NCBI GenBank assembly: GCA_964448105.1
Contig: CAYUVK010000015.1
Span: 1-60,997, forward strand
DNA length: 60,997 nucleotides
Reading direction: 5' to 3'
Source of the DNA: CAVQBP01 sp964448105
GTDB lineage: Bacteria; Bacteroidota; Ignavibacteria; Ignavibacteriales; Ignavibacteriaceae
In this document: piece by piece, positions 16,695 through 25,570 of the stretch
Position numbering within the stretch: the stretch's first letter is position 1
How the letters are laid out: each line of letters begins with the position of its first letter
Notes under the pieces: model-generated
The model's input: the letters and a program-made list of their open reading frames with translations, nothing else
Databases searched by the model: none
What the model was told of the DNA's origin: nothing
Program-made: the position numbers and the translations under genes

Positions 16695-18614
16695 ATGGCT
16701 GAAGAAGAAAAATATAAAGTGTTGTCAAAAGTTAATTATCCGGAAGATATAAAAAACCTGGATGTTCCTCAGTTGAAAATTCTATGCTCGGATATTAGGG
16801 AATATTTAATTGATACGATCTCAGAAATAGGAGGACATTTTGGCGGTGGTCTTGGTGCTGTCGAATTAACTGTAGCAATTCATAAAGTGTTTGATACCCC
16901 CAAAGATCTTGTCGTATGGGATACCGGTCATCAGGCTTATCCTCATAAAATTTTAACTGGCAGAAAGGAAGCTTTAAAAAGAATAAGAAAGCTAAATGGA
17001 ATTAGCGGGTTCTTAAAAAGATCCGAAAGTGAATATGATACTTTTGGTGCGGGGCATGCATCTACTTCCATTTCTGCTGCACTGGGAATGGCTTTTGCAA
17101 GAGATATTCGAAAAAATGATAAAAAAATAATTGCTGTAATTGGTGACGGTGCAATGACCGGAGGTATGGCATACGAAGCGATGAATAATTCCGGTATATT
17201 AAAATCGAATTTAATTGTTGTATTAAACGATAATAATATGTCGATCGCTCCAAATGTCTGGCAGATTTCTAATTATTTTACTGAAATGATCGCCCATCCC
17301 GATTATAATAAATTCAAAGGCCAAATATGGGATTTGACGGGAAAACTTGATCATTTTGGCGATAGGTTAAGAAAGATTGCAATCCGTTTGGAAAGCGGTA
17401 TTAAAGCAGTTGTCACGCCTGGTATGTTGTTTGAAGCTTTAGGATTTAGATATTTTGGTCCTGTGAATGGTCATAATCTTCATCAATTAATAAAAATATT
17501 TGAGCAGGTTAAAAACCTTAACGGACCTATTCTTGTGCATGCAATAACACAAAAAGGGAAAGGTTATGAACCTGCCGAAGGAGATGAACAAAAACTTCAT
17601 GCATCAAATCCTTTTGATAAATTAACCGGCAAAGTCTATAAAAAAGCAGATGGACCTCCCTCATATACAAAAATTTTTGGAAATGCATTAAAAGAAATTG
17701 TCCGGGAGAATCCTTCTGTTGTTGGTATAACCGGTGCAATGCCGGATGGAACAGGTTTGGATATTCTTCAGAAAAGTTTCCCGGGAAATTATATTGATGT
17801 TGGAATAGCTGAGGAGCATGCAATTACTTTTGCCGCAGGCTTAGCTACTCAAGGTGTAATCCCGGTTGTTGCTATTTATTCCACTTTTCTCCAAAGAGGT
17901 TTTGATCAAATCATACATGATGTTGGTATTCAAAAACTTCATGTTGTGTTTGTTCTTGACAGAGCCGGTCTTGTCGGTGCCGACGGACCAACACATCATG
18001 GCACATTTGATTTAACATACCTTAGACTTGTTCCTGGAATGGTAATTATGGCGCCAAAGGATGAATCTGAGTTGAGAGATATGCTGTATACTGCAATAAA
18101 TTATAAAGAAGGACCAATAGCTCTTAGATATCCACGCGGTTCGGCATTGGGTGTTAAATTAAAAGAAGGTTTTGATGAAATAGAAATCGGTAAATCGGAA
18201 TGTATTCAAAACGGGAATGATGTTGCCCTTTTGGCTGTCGGTTCTATGGTAGATTATTCAATTAAGGCTTCAGAATTGCTTTTAGAAGAGGGAATTCATC
18301 CTGAAATTATAAATATGCGTTTTATAAAACCCTTGGATACAAAAATGCTCGATGATATTTCGAACAGGCATAATAAAATTGTTACTCTTGAAGAGAGTAC
18401 ATTAGTCGGTGGTTTCGGAAGCGGTATTCTTGAATATTTTAACGAAAAAAATTATAAGAATGATATATTGAGAATCGGTTTACCCGATAGATTTATTAAT
18501 CACGGTAGCCAGAGTGAACTTCATCATCAGCTTGAAATTGATCCGGAAGGGATTGCAAAAAGAGTAAAAGCATTTTGTAAAAACCAGAACATTAAACAGA
18601 AAGTTGCCGTTTAA
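16695..18614 (+). CDS. dxs: 1-deoxy-D-xylulose-5-phosphate synthase
   Basis: The first enzyme of the MEP isoprenoid pathway: thiamine-diphosphate-dependent condensation of pyruvate and glyceraldehyde 3-phosphate. 639 residues, normal length. The N-terminal domain shows the ThDP motif GDGAMTGGMAYEAMN and HKILTGR; the middle pyrimidine-binding domain begins near YTKIFGNAL and includes the catalytic glutamate region DVGIAEEHAITFAAGLA; the C-terminal transketolase domain ends the protein. AGGATAGGAG precedes the ATG. It overlaps the next gene by one base (TAATG), so it is in the xseA-xseB-dxs unit and likely co-transcribed with the oxidoreductase. Confidence 0.98.
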   Translation: MAEEEKYKVLSKVNYPEDIKNLDVPQLKILCSDIREYLIDTISEIGGHFGGGLGAVELTVAIHKVFDTPKDLVVWDTGHQAYPHKILTGRKEALKRIRKLNGISGFLKRSESEYDTFGAGHASTSISAALGMAFARDIRKNDKKIIAVIGDGAMTGGMAYEAMNNSGILKSNLIVVLNDNNMSIAPNVWQISNYFTEMIAHPDYNKFKGQIWDLTGKLDHFGDRLRKIAIRLESGIKAVVTPGMLFEALGFRYFGPVNGHNLHQLIKIFEQVKNLNGPILVHAITQKGKGYEPAEGDEQKLHASNPFDKLTGKVYKKADGPPSYTKIFGNALKEIVRENPSVVGITGAMPDGTGLDILQKSFPGNYIDVGIAEEHAITFAAGLATQGVIPVVAIYSTFLQRGFDQIIHDVGIQKLHVVFVLDRAGLVGADGPTHHGTFDLTYLRLVPGMVIMAPKDESELRDMLYTAINYKEGPIALRYPRGSALGVKLKEGFDEIEIGKSECIQNGNDVALLAVGSMVDYSIKASELLLEEGIHPEIINMRFIKPLDTKMLDDISNRHNKIVTLEESTLVGGFGSGILEYFNEKNYKNDILRIGLPDRFINHGSQSELHHQLEIDPEGIAKRVKAFCKNQNIKQKVAV

Positions 18615-19609
18615 TGGAAAAAACCAAAATTGGAATTATCGGACTCGGTACAATCGCACAGCTAGTGCACCTTCCAAATTTTTCAAAGATTAATAATGCA
18701 GTTGTAACAGCAGTTGCGGAAATTAGGAAAAGCCGGCTCGATACAATTGCCAATAAGTTTAATATAAAAGAAAAATATTTAGATTATCATGAGCTGCTTG
18801 AAAAAAGCGATACCGATGCTATTATAATAGCTACTCCGACAAACACTCATAAGGAAATTGCAATTGATTGTCTTAAAGCAAAGAAAGATGTTTTAGTTGA
18901 AAAACCTCTTGCGCGAACTTTTAATGAAACCAAACAGGTTGTTAGTGCGGCTAAAAAGTATAAAAAGAAATTAATGGTCGGAATGAATTTACGCTTTCGC
19001 CCGGATGCAATGATTTTAAAAAGTATTTTATCGTCCGGTGAGATTGGTGAACCATTTTATATAAAATGCGGATGGATTAGAAGGCCGAGCAGCAGTGAAA
19101 AATGGTTTACCAAAAAAGAAGATTCAGGCGGTGGGGTTATAATTGATCTGGGTATATTGCTGCTTGATTTATCACTCTGGCTTTTAGATTTTCCCGCAAT
19201 TGAATCGGTTACAACTCAAAATTTTAATCAGTATACAAAAAATGTGGAAGACACATCTATAAGTCTTTTAAGATGTAAAAATTCATCATTAATCAGTCTC
19301 GAATCAAGCTGGTCTTTACCTGTTGAGAAAGATACATTTTATGTAAATATTCACGGGAAAAAAGGTTTTGCTTCAATTAATCCGTTTAAGGTTTTCAAAA
19401 AAAATGGAGAGCAAATAATTGATCTCACTCCTTCACAAAAAGAAAATGCACTAAGTTTATTTAGAAAATCCTATGAGAATGAGTTAAAAAGTTTTCTTGG
19501 AGCCGTAAGGGGTTTAAATCCCGTTTTCTCTTCAGGTGATGAAGCTCTTTTAAGAATGAAAATTATGGAAAATATGTATAATTCTTCAAATCAAAAAGTT
19601 AAGAAATAA
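18614..19609 (+). CDS. Gfo/Idh/MocA family NAD(P)-dependent oxidoreductase
   Basis: 331 residues. The N-terminal Rossmann domain (1 to about 120) has GIIGLGTIAQ for dinucleotide binding and the family signature EKPLARTFNET (about 96). The C-terminal alpha/beta domain follows with the GGGVIIDLGILLLDLSLWLL segment containing the usual position of the catalytic Asp/His region; here the family's D-x-G-x-H pattern reads DLGILLLD, so the canonical histidine appears to be Leu. Substrate is unknown, often a sugar or inositol. It starts inside the dxs stop codon. Confidence 0.88.
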   Translation: MEKTKIGIIGLGTIAQLVHLPNFSKINNAVVTAVAEIRKSRLDTIANKFNIKEKYLDYHELLEKSDTDAIIIATPTNTHKEIAIDCLKAKKDVLVEKPLARTFNETKQVVSAAKKYKKKLMVGMNLRFRPDAMILKSILSSGEIGEPFYIKCGWIRRPSSSEKWFTKKEDSGGGVIIDLGILLLDLSLWLLDFPAIESVTTQNFNQYTKNVEDTSISLLRCKNSSLISLESSWSLPVEKDTFYVNIHGKKGFASINPFKVFKKNGEQIIDLTPSQKENALSLFRKSYENELKSFLGAVRGLNPVFSSGDEALLRMKIMENMYNSSNQKVKK

Positions 19610-19619
19610 TATATTTTAA

Positions 19620-20312
19620 ATGAAAACAAAAATTTTGCTTGTTGATGATGAACCTGATATAGTTGAGTTTTTGGAATACAATTTAACTCAAGAAGGATTT
19701 GAAGTAATCAAAGCTTATGATGGAATTGAAGCTTTAAAAAAGATTACTGAAAAACCGGATCTGATTTTATTAGACATAATGATGCCTAAAATGGATGGAT
19801 ACGAAGTCTGTAAAAAAATTAGAAGTACGAAAGATTATGAAAAAATCCCTGTTGTATTTTTAACTGCAAAATCAGGCGAAGTCGATGAAATAAAAGGACT
19901 TGAACTTGGAGCTAATGACTATATTCAAAAACCTATTTCACCCAAAAAACTTGTTGCGCGTGTTAAATCGAATTTACGAAAAGGTTTCGCGGGCGATAAT
20001 GCAAATCAACAGCCAATTAAAGTTTCAATTGGTCCTTTAACGATTGACCGCGAAAAGTATGTCGTTTACATAGATGGAAATGAAAAAGTATTTCCTAAAA
20101 AAGAATTTGAAGTTTTGTTCTATCTTGCCAATAACCCGGGTAGAGTATTCAGCCGCGAAATTCTATTGAAAGATGTCTGGGGAAACGATGTTTATGTAGT
20201 CGATAGAACTATTGATGTTCATATAAGAAAAATTAGAGAAAAACTTGAACAGCATTCCGACCTTATAGAAACAGTTAAAGGTGTGGGGTACAGGTTTAAA
20301 AGTGTGGAATGA
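19620..20312 (+). CDS. PhoB/OmpR-type response regulator
   Basis: 230 residues. Receiver domain 1-120 with acidic pocket Asp9-Asp10, phospho-acceptor Asp52 (LLDIMMPKMDG), the switch Thr in FLTAKSG and Lys in QKPISPKKL (about 105). A winged-helix DNA-binding domain fills about 133-230 (VFSREILLKDVWGNDVYVV, DVHIRKIREKL, VKGVGYRF). The domain set is that of the PhoB/OmpR group. The downstream kinase overlaps its 3' end, so they form a two-component pair. What it senses is not shown by the sequence. Confidence 0.95.
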   Translation: MKTKILLVDDEPDIVEFLEYNLTQEGFEVIKAYDGIEALKKITEKPDLILLDIMMPKMDGYEVCKKIRSTKDYEKIPVVFLTAKSGEVDEIKGLELGANDYIQKPISPKKLVARVKSNLRKGFAGDNANQQPIKVSIGPLTIDREKYVVYIDGNEKVFPKKEFEVLFYLANNPGRVFSREILLKDVWGNDVYVVDRTIDVHIRKIREKLEQHSDLIETVKGVGYRFKSVE

Positions 20313-21330
20313 ACTTAAATCAAATTTTTCATCAGCCAGTGTTTATCTAAAAGAATTTTTTCTCTTCGGCATTTCTATTATCCTTCTTGCTTATATAATT
20401 TTTGGAAGATCAGGTTATTTCACTCTTTTCATTATCTTATCAGTTCTGATCGGTGTTTTATCTCTATTCTTTTTGGGAAAAAGAAGACTTAGAGAGTTAA
20501 ATAATATAAGACAGGTAATTTTTAATATCAGGAAAAATTATTTAAATAAATCGGAAGAAATAAAATTACCTGCAAACCTTCATGGAGTTGAAGAAGAAAT
20601 TCAGAAAATGTTCGAGAAGATGAAAAATGATATAAATTATTTAACACGCCTTGAAAAGATGAGAACTGAATTTTTGGCAAATGTATCCCATGAACTCAGA
20701 ACTCCGATATTTGCAATCCAGGGGTATGTTGAAACTCTTTTAGACGGGGCAATAAATGATGAAAAAGTTAATAAATATTTTTTAGAAAAAGCAAATCAGC
20801 ATACAATAAACCTGAGTAATTTATTAAATGATCTTATTGATATTTCAATGATCGAATCGGGTGAAATGAGAATGAGTTTTAGATATTTTAATATAAATGA
20901 GTATCTAAGCTCCATGGTTAAAGAATTTGAACCAATGGCCAAAGGGAAAAACCTGGAGTTAATTTACCACCCGGTCAGAGAAAATCTTCAATTATTAGGA
21001 GATAAAAATAAACTTCGGCAGGTTTTTATAAATATACTGACGAACGCAATTAAGTATACTGAAGAGGGAAAAATAGAAATTTTTGTTGAAGAAGAGCAAA
21101 AGTCCGGCAAAATAATTATTAAAGATACCGGGATTGGAATTCCTGAAACAGATATCGCAAGAATATTTGAAAGATTTTATAGGGTAGATAAAGCAAGATC
21201 AAGGGCGGTTGGAGGAACCGGCTTAGGTCTGGCTATTGTAAAGCATATTGCAGAGGCACATGGTTCTGCAATTGAAGTGAAAAGTGAAGTAGGGAAGGGG
21301 AGTGAATTTTCTTTCAGATTAAAGAAATAA
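20302..21330 (+). CDS. PhoR-like membrane sensor histidine kinase
   Basis: From the GTG at 20302 (11-base overlap with the regulator; another GTG at 20281 would add seven residues) the protein has 342 residues. Two adjacent transmembrane helices span about 19-59 with almost no periplasmic loop between them. The HisKA domain contains FLANVSHELRTP with phospho-acceptor His130. The ATPase domain shows N-box NILTNAIKYT, G1 IKDTGIGIP, F-box IFERFYRVDKARS and G2 GGTGLGLAIV. The lack of an extracytoplasmic domain suggests that it senses membrane or intracellular signals or a partner protein, as in PhoR-type kinases. Confidence 0.93.
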   Translation: MWNELKSNFSSASVYLKEFFLFGISIILLAYIIFGRSGYFTLFIILSVLIGVLSLFFLGKRRLRELNNIRQVIFNIRKNYLNKSEEIKLPANLHGVEEEIQKMFEKMKNDINYLTRLEKMRTEFLANVSHELRTPIFAIQGYVETLLDGAINDEKVNKYFLEKANQHTINLSNLLNDLIDISMIESGEMRMSFRYFNINEYLSSMVKEFEPMAKGKNLELIYHPVRENLQLLGDKNKLRQVFINILTNAIKYTEEGKIEIFVEEEQKSGKIIIKDTGIGIPETDIARIFERFYRVDKARSRAVGGTGLGLAIVKHIAEAHGSAIEVKSEVGKGSEFSFRLKK

Positions 21331-21365
21331 TTGTGTTTTTCAACGAAAATTTATTTTTTTAATAA

Positions 21366-21396
21366 TTGACACGAAATGTTCAAATACTTAAATTTG
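21366..21396 (+). promoter_or_regulatory. Bacteroidota-type promoter of rplU-rpmA
   Basis: TTG (21366-21368, in TTGAC) is followed after 20 bases by TAAATTTG (21389-21396), which matches the TAnnTTTG -7 box of Bacteroidota sigma factors. It lies 28 bases ahead of the rplU start. AGAGGT at 21415-21420 is the ribosome-binding site. Confidence 0.65.
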
Positions 21397-21424
21397 TTGT
21401 TCATTTTAGAAATTAGAGGTAAAA

Positions 21425-21733
21425 ATGTTTGCAGTCATCGATATAAATGGGCAGCAATTTAAAGTAACGGAAAATCAGAAGTATTATGTTCCCAAATTAG
21501 ATAAGAAACCAAATTCAAAAATTTCTTTTGATAAGGTAATTTTATTTGGTGATGATAAAGAAACTAAAATCGGAAATCCATCTGTTGATGGTTTAAAAGT
21601 AGCTGCAAAAGTTTTGGAGCATGTAAAAGATGATAAAGTTGTAGTCTTCAAAAAGAAAAGAAGAAAAGGTTATGAAAAGAAGAACGGGCATAGACAGCAA
21701 TTAACAAGAATTGAAATTACTAAAATAGGATAG
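21425..21733 (+). CDS. rplU: 50S ribosomal protein L21
   Basis: 102 residues, the family length. Opens with FAVIDINGQQFKV and contains the conserved C-terminal signature KKRRKGYEKKNGHRQ that contacts 23S rRNA. Directly followed by rpmA with a 10-base spacer, the near-universal L21-L27 pair. A good promoter precedes it. Confidence 0.99.
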   Translation: MFAVIDINGQQFKVTENQKYYVPKLDKKPNSKISFDKVILFGDDKETKIGNPSVDGLKVAAKVLEHVKDDKVVVFKKKRRKGYEKKNGHRQQLTRIEITKIG

Positions 21734-21743
21734 GAGTTTAAAA

Positions 21744-21998
21744 ATGGCTCATAAAAAAGGACAGGGTTCTTCAAGAAACGGCAGGGATAGTAACGCACAA
21801 AGATTGGGTGTTAAAAGATTCGGTGGTGAAAGTGTGATTGCCGGTAACATTCTAGTGAGACAGAGAGGCACTAAATTTCATCCTGGCAGTAATGTAAAGA
21901 TTGGCGGGGATGATACTCTATTTGCAGTTGCCGATGGTGTTGTAAAATTTGAAACCCGGAGAGGTAACAGGAAATTCGTTAGCGTCAATCCTGCCTAA
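21744..21998 (+). CDS. rpmA: 50S ribosomal protein L27
   Basis: 84 residues. The N-terminus AHKKGQGSSRNGRDSNAQRLG is the conserved tail that reaches the peptidyl-transferase centre; it starts directly with AHKKG, without the cleavable extension known from Firmicutes. GRQRGTKFHPG-type core present as VRQRGTKFHPGSNV. GGAG in the spacer serves as ribosome-binding site. Confidence 0.99.
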   Translation: MAHKKGQGSSRNGRDSNAQRLGVKRFGGESVIAGNILVRQRGTKFHPGSNVKIGGDDTLFAVADGVVKFETRRGNRKFVSVNPA

Positions 21999-22024
21999 AA
22001 CAATTCATATTAAATTATAAAGTC

Positions 22025-22062
22025 CAAGTTCAAGTAAAATAAAAAATTTTTTCTTGAACTTG
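22025..22062. terminator. Bidirectional hairpin between rpmA and mdh
   Basis: CAAGTTCAAG (22025-22034) and CTTGAACTTG (22053-22062) are perfect 10-bp complements. The 18-base loop is an A-rich then T-rich run. It lies between two convergent genes, where a two-way terminator is expected. The words are those of the AAGTTCAAG array at 6235-6305, and further CTGAACTTA copies run up to the mdh stop, so it may be a dispersed element used as terminator. Confidence 0.7.
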
Positions 22063-22077
22063 AACTTACTCCTGAAC

Positions 22078-23043
22078 TTAAAACCCCAGCTTCTCCATAT
22101 TAGCAACTAAGCTTTTTACTGCATTAATCGAATTATCAAACGAAGCTTGTTCAACTTCATCAAGATCAAAATCTATAACTCTTTCAACACCGTTTGAACC
22201 CAAAACCGCGGGTACGCCAACATAATAACCGTTAACTCCAAATTCTCCATTCAGATGTGCACAAACAGGGAAAATTCTTTTTTCATCTCTTAATATTGAT
22301 TCAGCCATTGCAGTTGCAGACGATGCAGGCGAATAAAATGCAGAACCGGTTTTTAGCAGTTTAACAACTTCACCTCCAGCCATTTTTGTCCGTTCAACCA
22401 TTTTATTCATTACTTCTTTGGCTTTGTTTTTATCTTTATATTTTTTCTCCAGTAATTCCATTACAGGTATACCGTTTACATTTGCATACCTTACAATCGG
22501 AACCATTGTGTCTCCATGACCGCCTAATACCATTGCATTCACATCTTTAACCGAAACATCCAACTCCCATGCGATGAATGTTGAAAAACGTGAAGAATCT
22601 AAGACACCTGCCTGACCAAGCACCCTGTTAGCCGGAAACCCGGATACTTTTTTAAATAAAGTTACCATTGCATCTAATGGATTTGAAATTATTATTACCA
22701 CAGCATTAGGGGCATTATCTCTTACTCCTTCAGCAACAGATTTCATAATTTTTGCATTAGTAGTTAAAAGATCGTCACGACTCATGCCGGGTTTTCGCGG
22801 AAGTCCTGCTGTAATTATTACAAGATCGGCATTGCTTATATCTTTGTAAGAATTTGTACCTGTTACATTAACGTCAAAACCATCTACCCTAGATGCTTCA
22901 GCAATATCAAGGGATTTACCTTGCGGCATATCTTCAACCACGTCAAATAAAACTACGTCTCCTAGTTTTCTTGTCGCAATTAGTTGTGCCAAAACTCCCC
23001 CTATTTGCCCACCACCTATTAAAGCAATTTTTTTTCTGGACAT
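22078..23043 (-). CDS. mdh: Malate dehydrogenase
   Basis: 321 residues, NAD-dependent, of the LDH-like malate dehydrogenase type. NAD-binding glycine loop GGGQIGGVLAQ at the N-terminus, substrate-loop arginines in GLPRKPGMSRDDLL, catalytic aspartate/histidine pair with GGHGDTMVP. Interconverts malate and oxaloacetate in the TCA cycle. GGAG lies six bases ahead of the ATG on the minus strand. It stands alone, convergent with rpmA. Confidence 0.97.
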   Translation of the reverse strand: MSRKKIALIGGGQIGGVLAQLIATRKLGDVVLFDVVEDMPQGKSLDIAEASRVDGFDVNVTGTNSYKDISNADLVIITAGLPRKPGMSRDDLLTTNAKIMKSVAEGVRDNAPNAVVIIISNPLDAMVTLFKKVSGFPANRVLGQAGVLDSSRFSTFIAWELDVSVKDVNAMVLGGHGDTMVPIVRYANVNGIPVMELLEKKYKDKNKAKEVMNKMVERTKMAGGEVVKLLKTGSAFYSPASSATAMAESILRDEKRIFPVCAHLNGEFGVNGYYVGVPAVLGSNGVERVIDFDLDEVEQASFDNSINAVKSLVANMEKLGF

Positions 23044-23227
23044 TTTTAACTCCTTTAAGATTAGAATAACAAATTATAACTTTAAAATAATGATGTGTTT
23101 TTCCATTTGCAAAGTTTAGATATTATTATTGGGCCAAAGTACTGAAGGAAATCTACCATATAATATACATTGCTAATTCTTTACTATTTTAATAATTTTC
23201 ATTTTTAATTCAATAAGAAGGAAAGTA

Positions 23228-23731
23228 ATGAAAACCATTTTTATACTTTTAATCACAATTTTTATATTCAATGGCTGCAGCAGTAAAACCGACAAAGAAT
23301 ATTTGCAAACAGCTGAAAAAAACGTTAAAAGTGATAATATTTCAGAAGCTATTACGTCTTACCAGACTTTGGTGGATAAGTATCCTCAAAGTGATTTAGC
23401 TCCTGAAGCTCTTTATGAAATGGCTGCACTATATCAAAATAACCTTGTGAAGAACCTTTCAAAAAAAGAATCACTTCAAAAATCGGTTCAAATTTACAGA
23501 AGCGTTTATGATAAATATCCCAAAAGTAAAAAGGCACCGATGGCTCTGTTTATGTCCGGCTTTATCTTGGCGAATGAATTAAATAACTATGACGAAGCGA
23601 GTAAAACTTATAATCTTTTTTTGGAAAAATACCCCAATCATGAACTATCTACCTCGGCAAAAGAAGAATTAAAGCATTTGGGGTTATCCCCCGACGAAAT
23701 TTTAAAACAAAAAACAGCTACTAAAATTTAA
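23228..23731 (+). CDS. TPR-containing lipoprotein
   Basis: 167 residues. N-terminal lipoprotein signal with lipobox FNGC (Cys17). The mature part is three TPR-like repeats (about 30-65, 66-110, 111-150) with the YPQS / YPKS / YPNH ends seen in BamD/YbgF-type tetratricopeptide proteins. It probably acts at a membrane as a protein scaffold. It overlaps the DUF58 gene by one base. Similar to but shorter than the BamD-like protein at 56648. Confidence 0.8.
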   Translation: MKTIFILLITIFIFNGCSSKTDKEYLQTAEKNVKSDNISEAITSYQTLVDKYPQSDLAPEALYEMAALYQNNLVKNLSKKESLQKSVQIYRSVYDKYPKSKKAPMALFMSGFILANELNNYDEASKTYNLFLEKYPNHELSTSAKEELKHLGLSPDEILKQKTATKI

Positions 23732-24636
23732 TGGCCGAAGTACAGGATTACAGAAAATATTTAAACCCGGCAATAATATCAAAACTAAATTCATTAGAAC
23801 TAAAAGCCCGTCTTGTGGTTGAAGGCTTTATGGTAGGTCTGCATAAAAGTCCTTACCACGGTTTCAGCGTTGAGTTTACAGAGCACCGTCCGTATATGCA
23901 GGGAGATAATTTAAAAGATGTGGATTGGAAAGTCTACGGGAAAACCGAACGATATTTTATAAAGCAGTATGAAGAGGAAACAAATTTAAAAAGCTATATT
24001 CTGCTCGATACAAGCAAATCAATGGATTACTCATCAGGGGAGAATATAACAAAGTTAAATTATTCGGTTATACTTGTTGCTGCTTTAAGTTATTTGATGA
24101 TAAAACAGCAGGATGCAGTCGGTTTATCCCTTTATTCGGAAAAGATAAATAAATATTTTCCACCTAAATCTACAAGAGCATATCTCCAGGAAATATTAAA
24201 AAATCTAAGCACAGTTGAGGCATCAAGTAAAACGAATACGGCGACCTCGTTAAACTCTATTGCGGAAAAAATTAAGAGAAGGGGATTGGTAATTATTATA
24301 TCCGATTTTTTTGATGATGTAAATTCTATACTAACAGCATTAAAACATTTTAGATATAAAAATAATGAAGTAATTGTTTTTCAAGTTCTAGATCCTATTG
24401 AAAGAAGCTTTTCTTTTGGAAGAGATGCAATTTTTAAGGATCTCGAAACCGGTGCTGAAATTACAACCCAGCCTTATCAAATCCAGAAAGCTTATAGAGA
24501 TGCTATGTCCCATTTTATCAATAAAATAAAATCCGAATGTCTCAACTCAAGCATAGAATATAATTTAATTGAAACTTCTACTCCCTTCGATAAAGCCCTT
24601 TTCAATTACATCCAGAAACGAAGTAAACTGTACTAA
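23731..24636 (+). CDS. DUF58 domain-containing protein
   Basis: 301 residues. The DUF58 signature is clear: Y-M-Q-G-D-N-L-K-D-V-D-W at about 57-68, followed by ERYFIKQYEEETN. A von Willebrand A-like region follows with a MIDAS-like DTSKSMD (about 92-98). Members usually sit next to MoxR ATPases and are linked to envelope or folding functions; no MoxR gene is found in this window. It is coupled to the upstream lipoprotein through TAATG. Confidence 0.88.
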   Translation: MAEVQDYRKYLNPAIISKLNSLELKARLVVEGFMVGLHKSPYHGFSVEFTEHRPYMQGDNLKDVDWKVYGKTERYFIKQYEEETNLKSYILLDTSKSMDYSSGENITKLNYSVILVAALSYLMIKQQDAVGLSLYSEKINKYFPPKSTRAYLQEILKNLSTVEASSKTNTATSLNSIAEKIKRRGLVIIISDFFDDVNSILTALKHFRYKNNEVIVFQVLDPIERSFSFGRDAIFKDLETGAEITTQPYQIQKAYRDAMSHFINKIKSECLNSSIEYNLIETSTPFDKALFNYIQKRSKLY

Positions 24637-24705
24637 TTGCAGATTGCGAATTTTGGATTTCGGATTGCAAAATTTTAAATTTGATAAAAATATAAATATT
24701 TTTTT

Positions 24706-24782
24706 ACCACAAAGTTAACAGAGAAAAAAGAGGCGAGGTATTCTCTCTGTTATCTCTGTTGCTTCTCAGATATCTCTGTGGT
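24706..24782. repeat. Palindromic ACCAC...GTGGT element, copy 1
   Basis: ACCAC (24706-24710) pairs with GTGGT (24778-24782), and TAACAGAGA (24716-24724) pairs with TCTCTGTTA (24744-24752). The right half repeats TCTCTGT three times. The same left and right ends recur around the N gap at 25443-25570, so this is a dispersed repeat. Confidence 0.7.
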
Positions 24783-24819
24783 TAATCTTAATTTAAAATA
24801 ACTTATACCGGTAACAAAA

Positions 24820-25392
24820 ATGAAAAATTTATTTTTAGTAATATTTCTTTCCTTTATTATTAAACCAAGTTATTCATATCACCTTAATAAAGATCCCTTT
24901 CAATGCAAATCCGTTGAAGCGCATCAATTTGATTTTTGGATAGGAGAGTGGAATATAGAACAAAGAATCCTCCAAAAAGATGGAACATGGTTAGAAACAA
25001 AAGCACATACTTCTGTTTTTCCGATTCTTGATGGTTGTGCATTAGAAGAACATTGGAGCGGAAATGTAAAATTTTTCTGGCAGGGAATGGAAGATGTAAA
25101 ACCAATGAAAGGTTTTAGCATTAGATATTATAATCCTGAAGAAAAAGCCTGGTACATACATTGGATGGATAATTTTGGAATGAAGCTTGGGCCGGGTGCG
25201 GCCGGAAATTTTAAAGACGGAAAAGGCGAGTTTTTTCTCGAAAGAGATACTCCTAAAGGTAAACAAATTTCAAGAATTACTTTCTCCGATATTGAAGAAA
25301 ATTCTGTTCATTGGGATTTGTCAATCTCTAATGATAATAGAAAAAGCTGGACTACAATCTGGATTATGGAAATGAAACGGCAGAAGAAGTAA
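24820..25392 (+). CDS. Secreted protein, DUF1579-like
   Basis: 190 residues with an N-terminal signal peptide (about 1-19, cleavage near SYS-YH). The mature part opens with HQFDFWIGEWNIEQRIL, followed by LDGCALEEHW and GFSIRYYNPEEKAWYIHWMD, and resembles lipocalin-like DUF1579 proteins of unknown function. It is alone in its direction, sits between inverted sequence arrays and next to a scaffold gap, and could have arrived by insertion. The family name is tentative. Confidence 0.65.
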   Translation: MKNLFLVIFLSFIIKPSYSYHLNKDPFQCKSVEAHQFDFWIGEWNIEQRILQKDGTWLETKAHTSVFPILDGCALEEHWSGNVKFFWQGMEDVKPMKGFSIRYYNPEEKAWYIHWMDNFGMKLGPGAAGNFKDGKGEFFLERDTPKGKQISRITFSDIEENSVHWDLSISNDNRKSWTTIWIMEMKRQKK

Positions 25393-25442
25393 CGAATTTC
25401 GGATTTTATATTGCGTATTTCGAAATGCAGTTCTTTTATTTT

Positions 25443-25570
25443 TACCACAGAGTTAACAGAGAANNNNNNNNNNNNNNNNNNNNNNNNNNNNNNNNNNNNN
25501 NNNNNNNNNNNNNNNNNNNNNNNNNNNNNNNNNNNNNNNNNNNNNNNNNNNNNNNNNNNNNNNGGTGGTT
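25443..25570. repeat. Palindromic element, copy 2, interrupted by the gap
   Basis: ACCACAGAGTTAACAGAGAA runs straight into the N run, and GGTGGTT emerges from it. These are the two ends of the element at 24706-24782. The centre is missing from the assembly. Confidence 0.65.
25464..25563. other. Scaffold gap, 100 N
   Basis: A run of exactly 100 N, the usual placeholder for a gap of unknown length. True content and size are unknown. Nothing can be said about genes in it. Confidence 0.99.
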
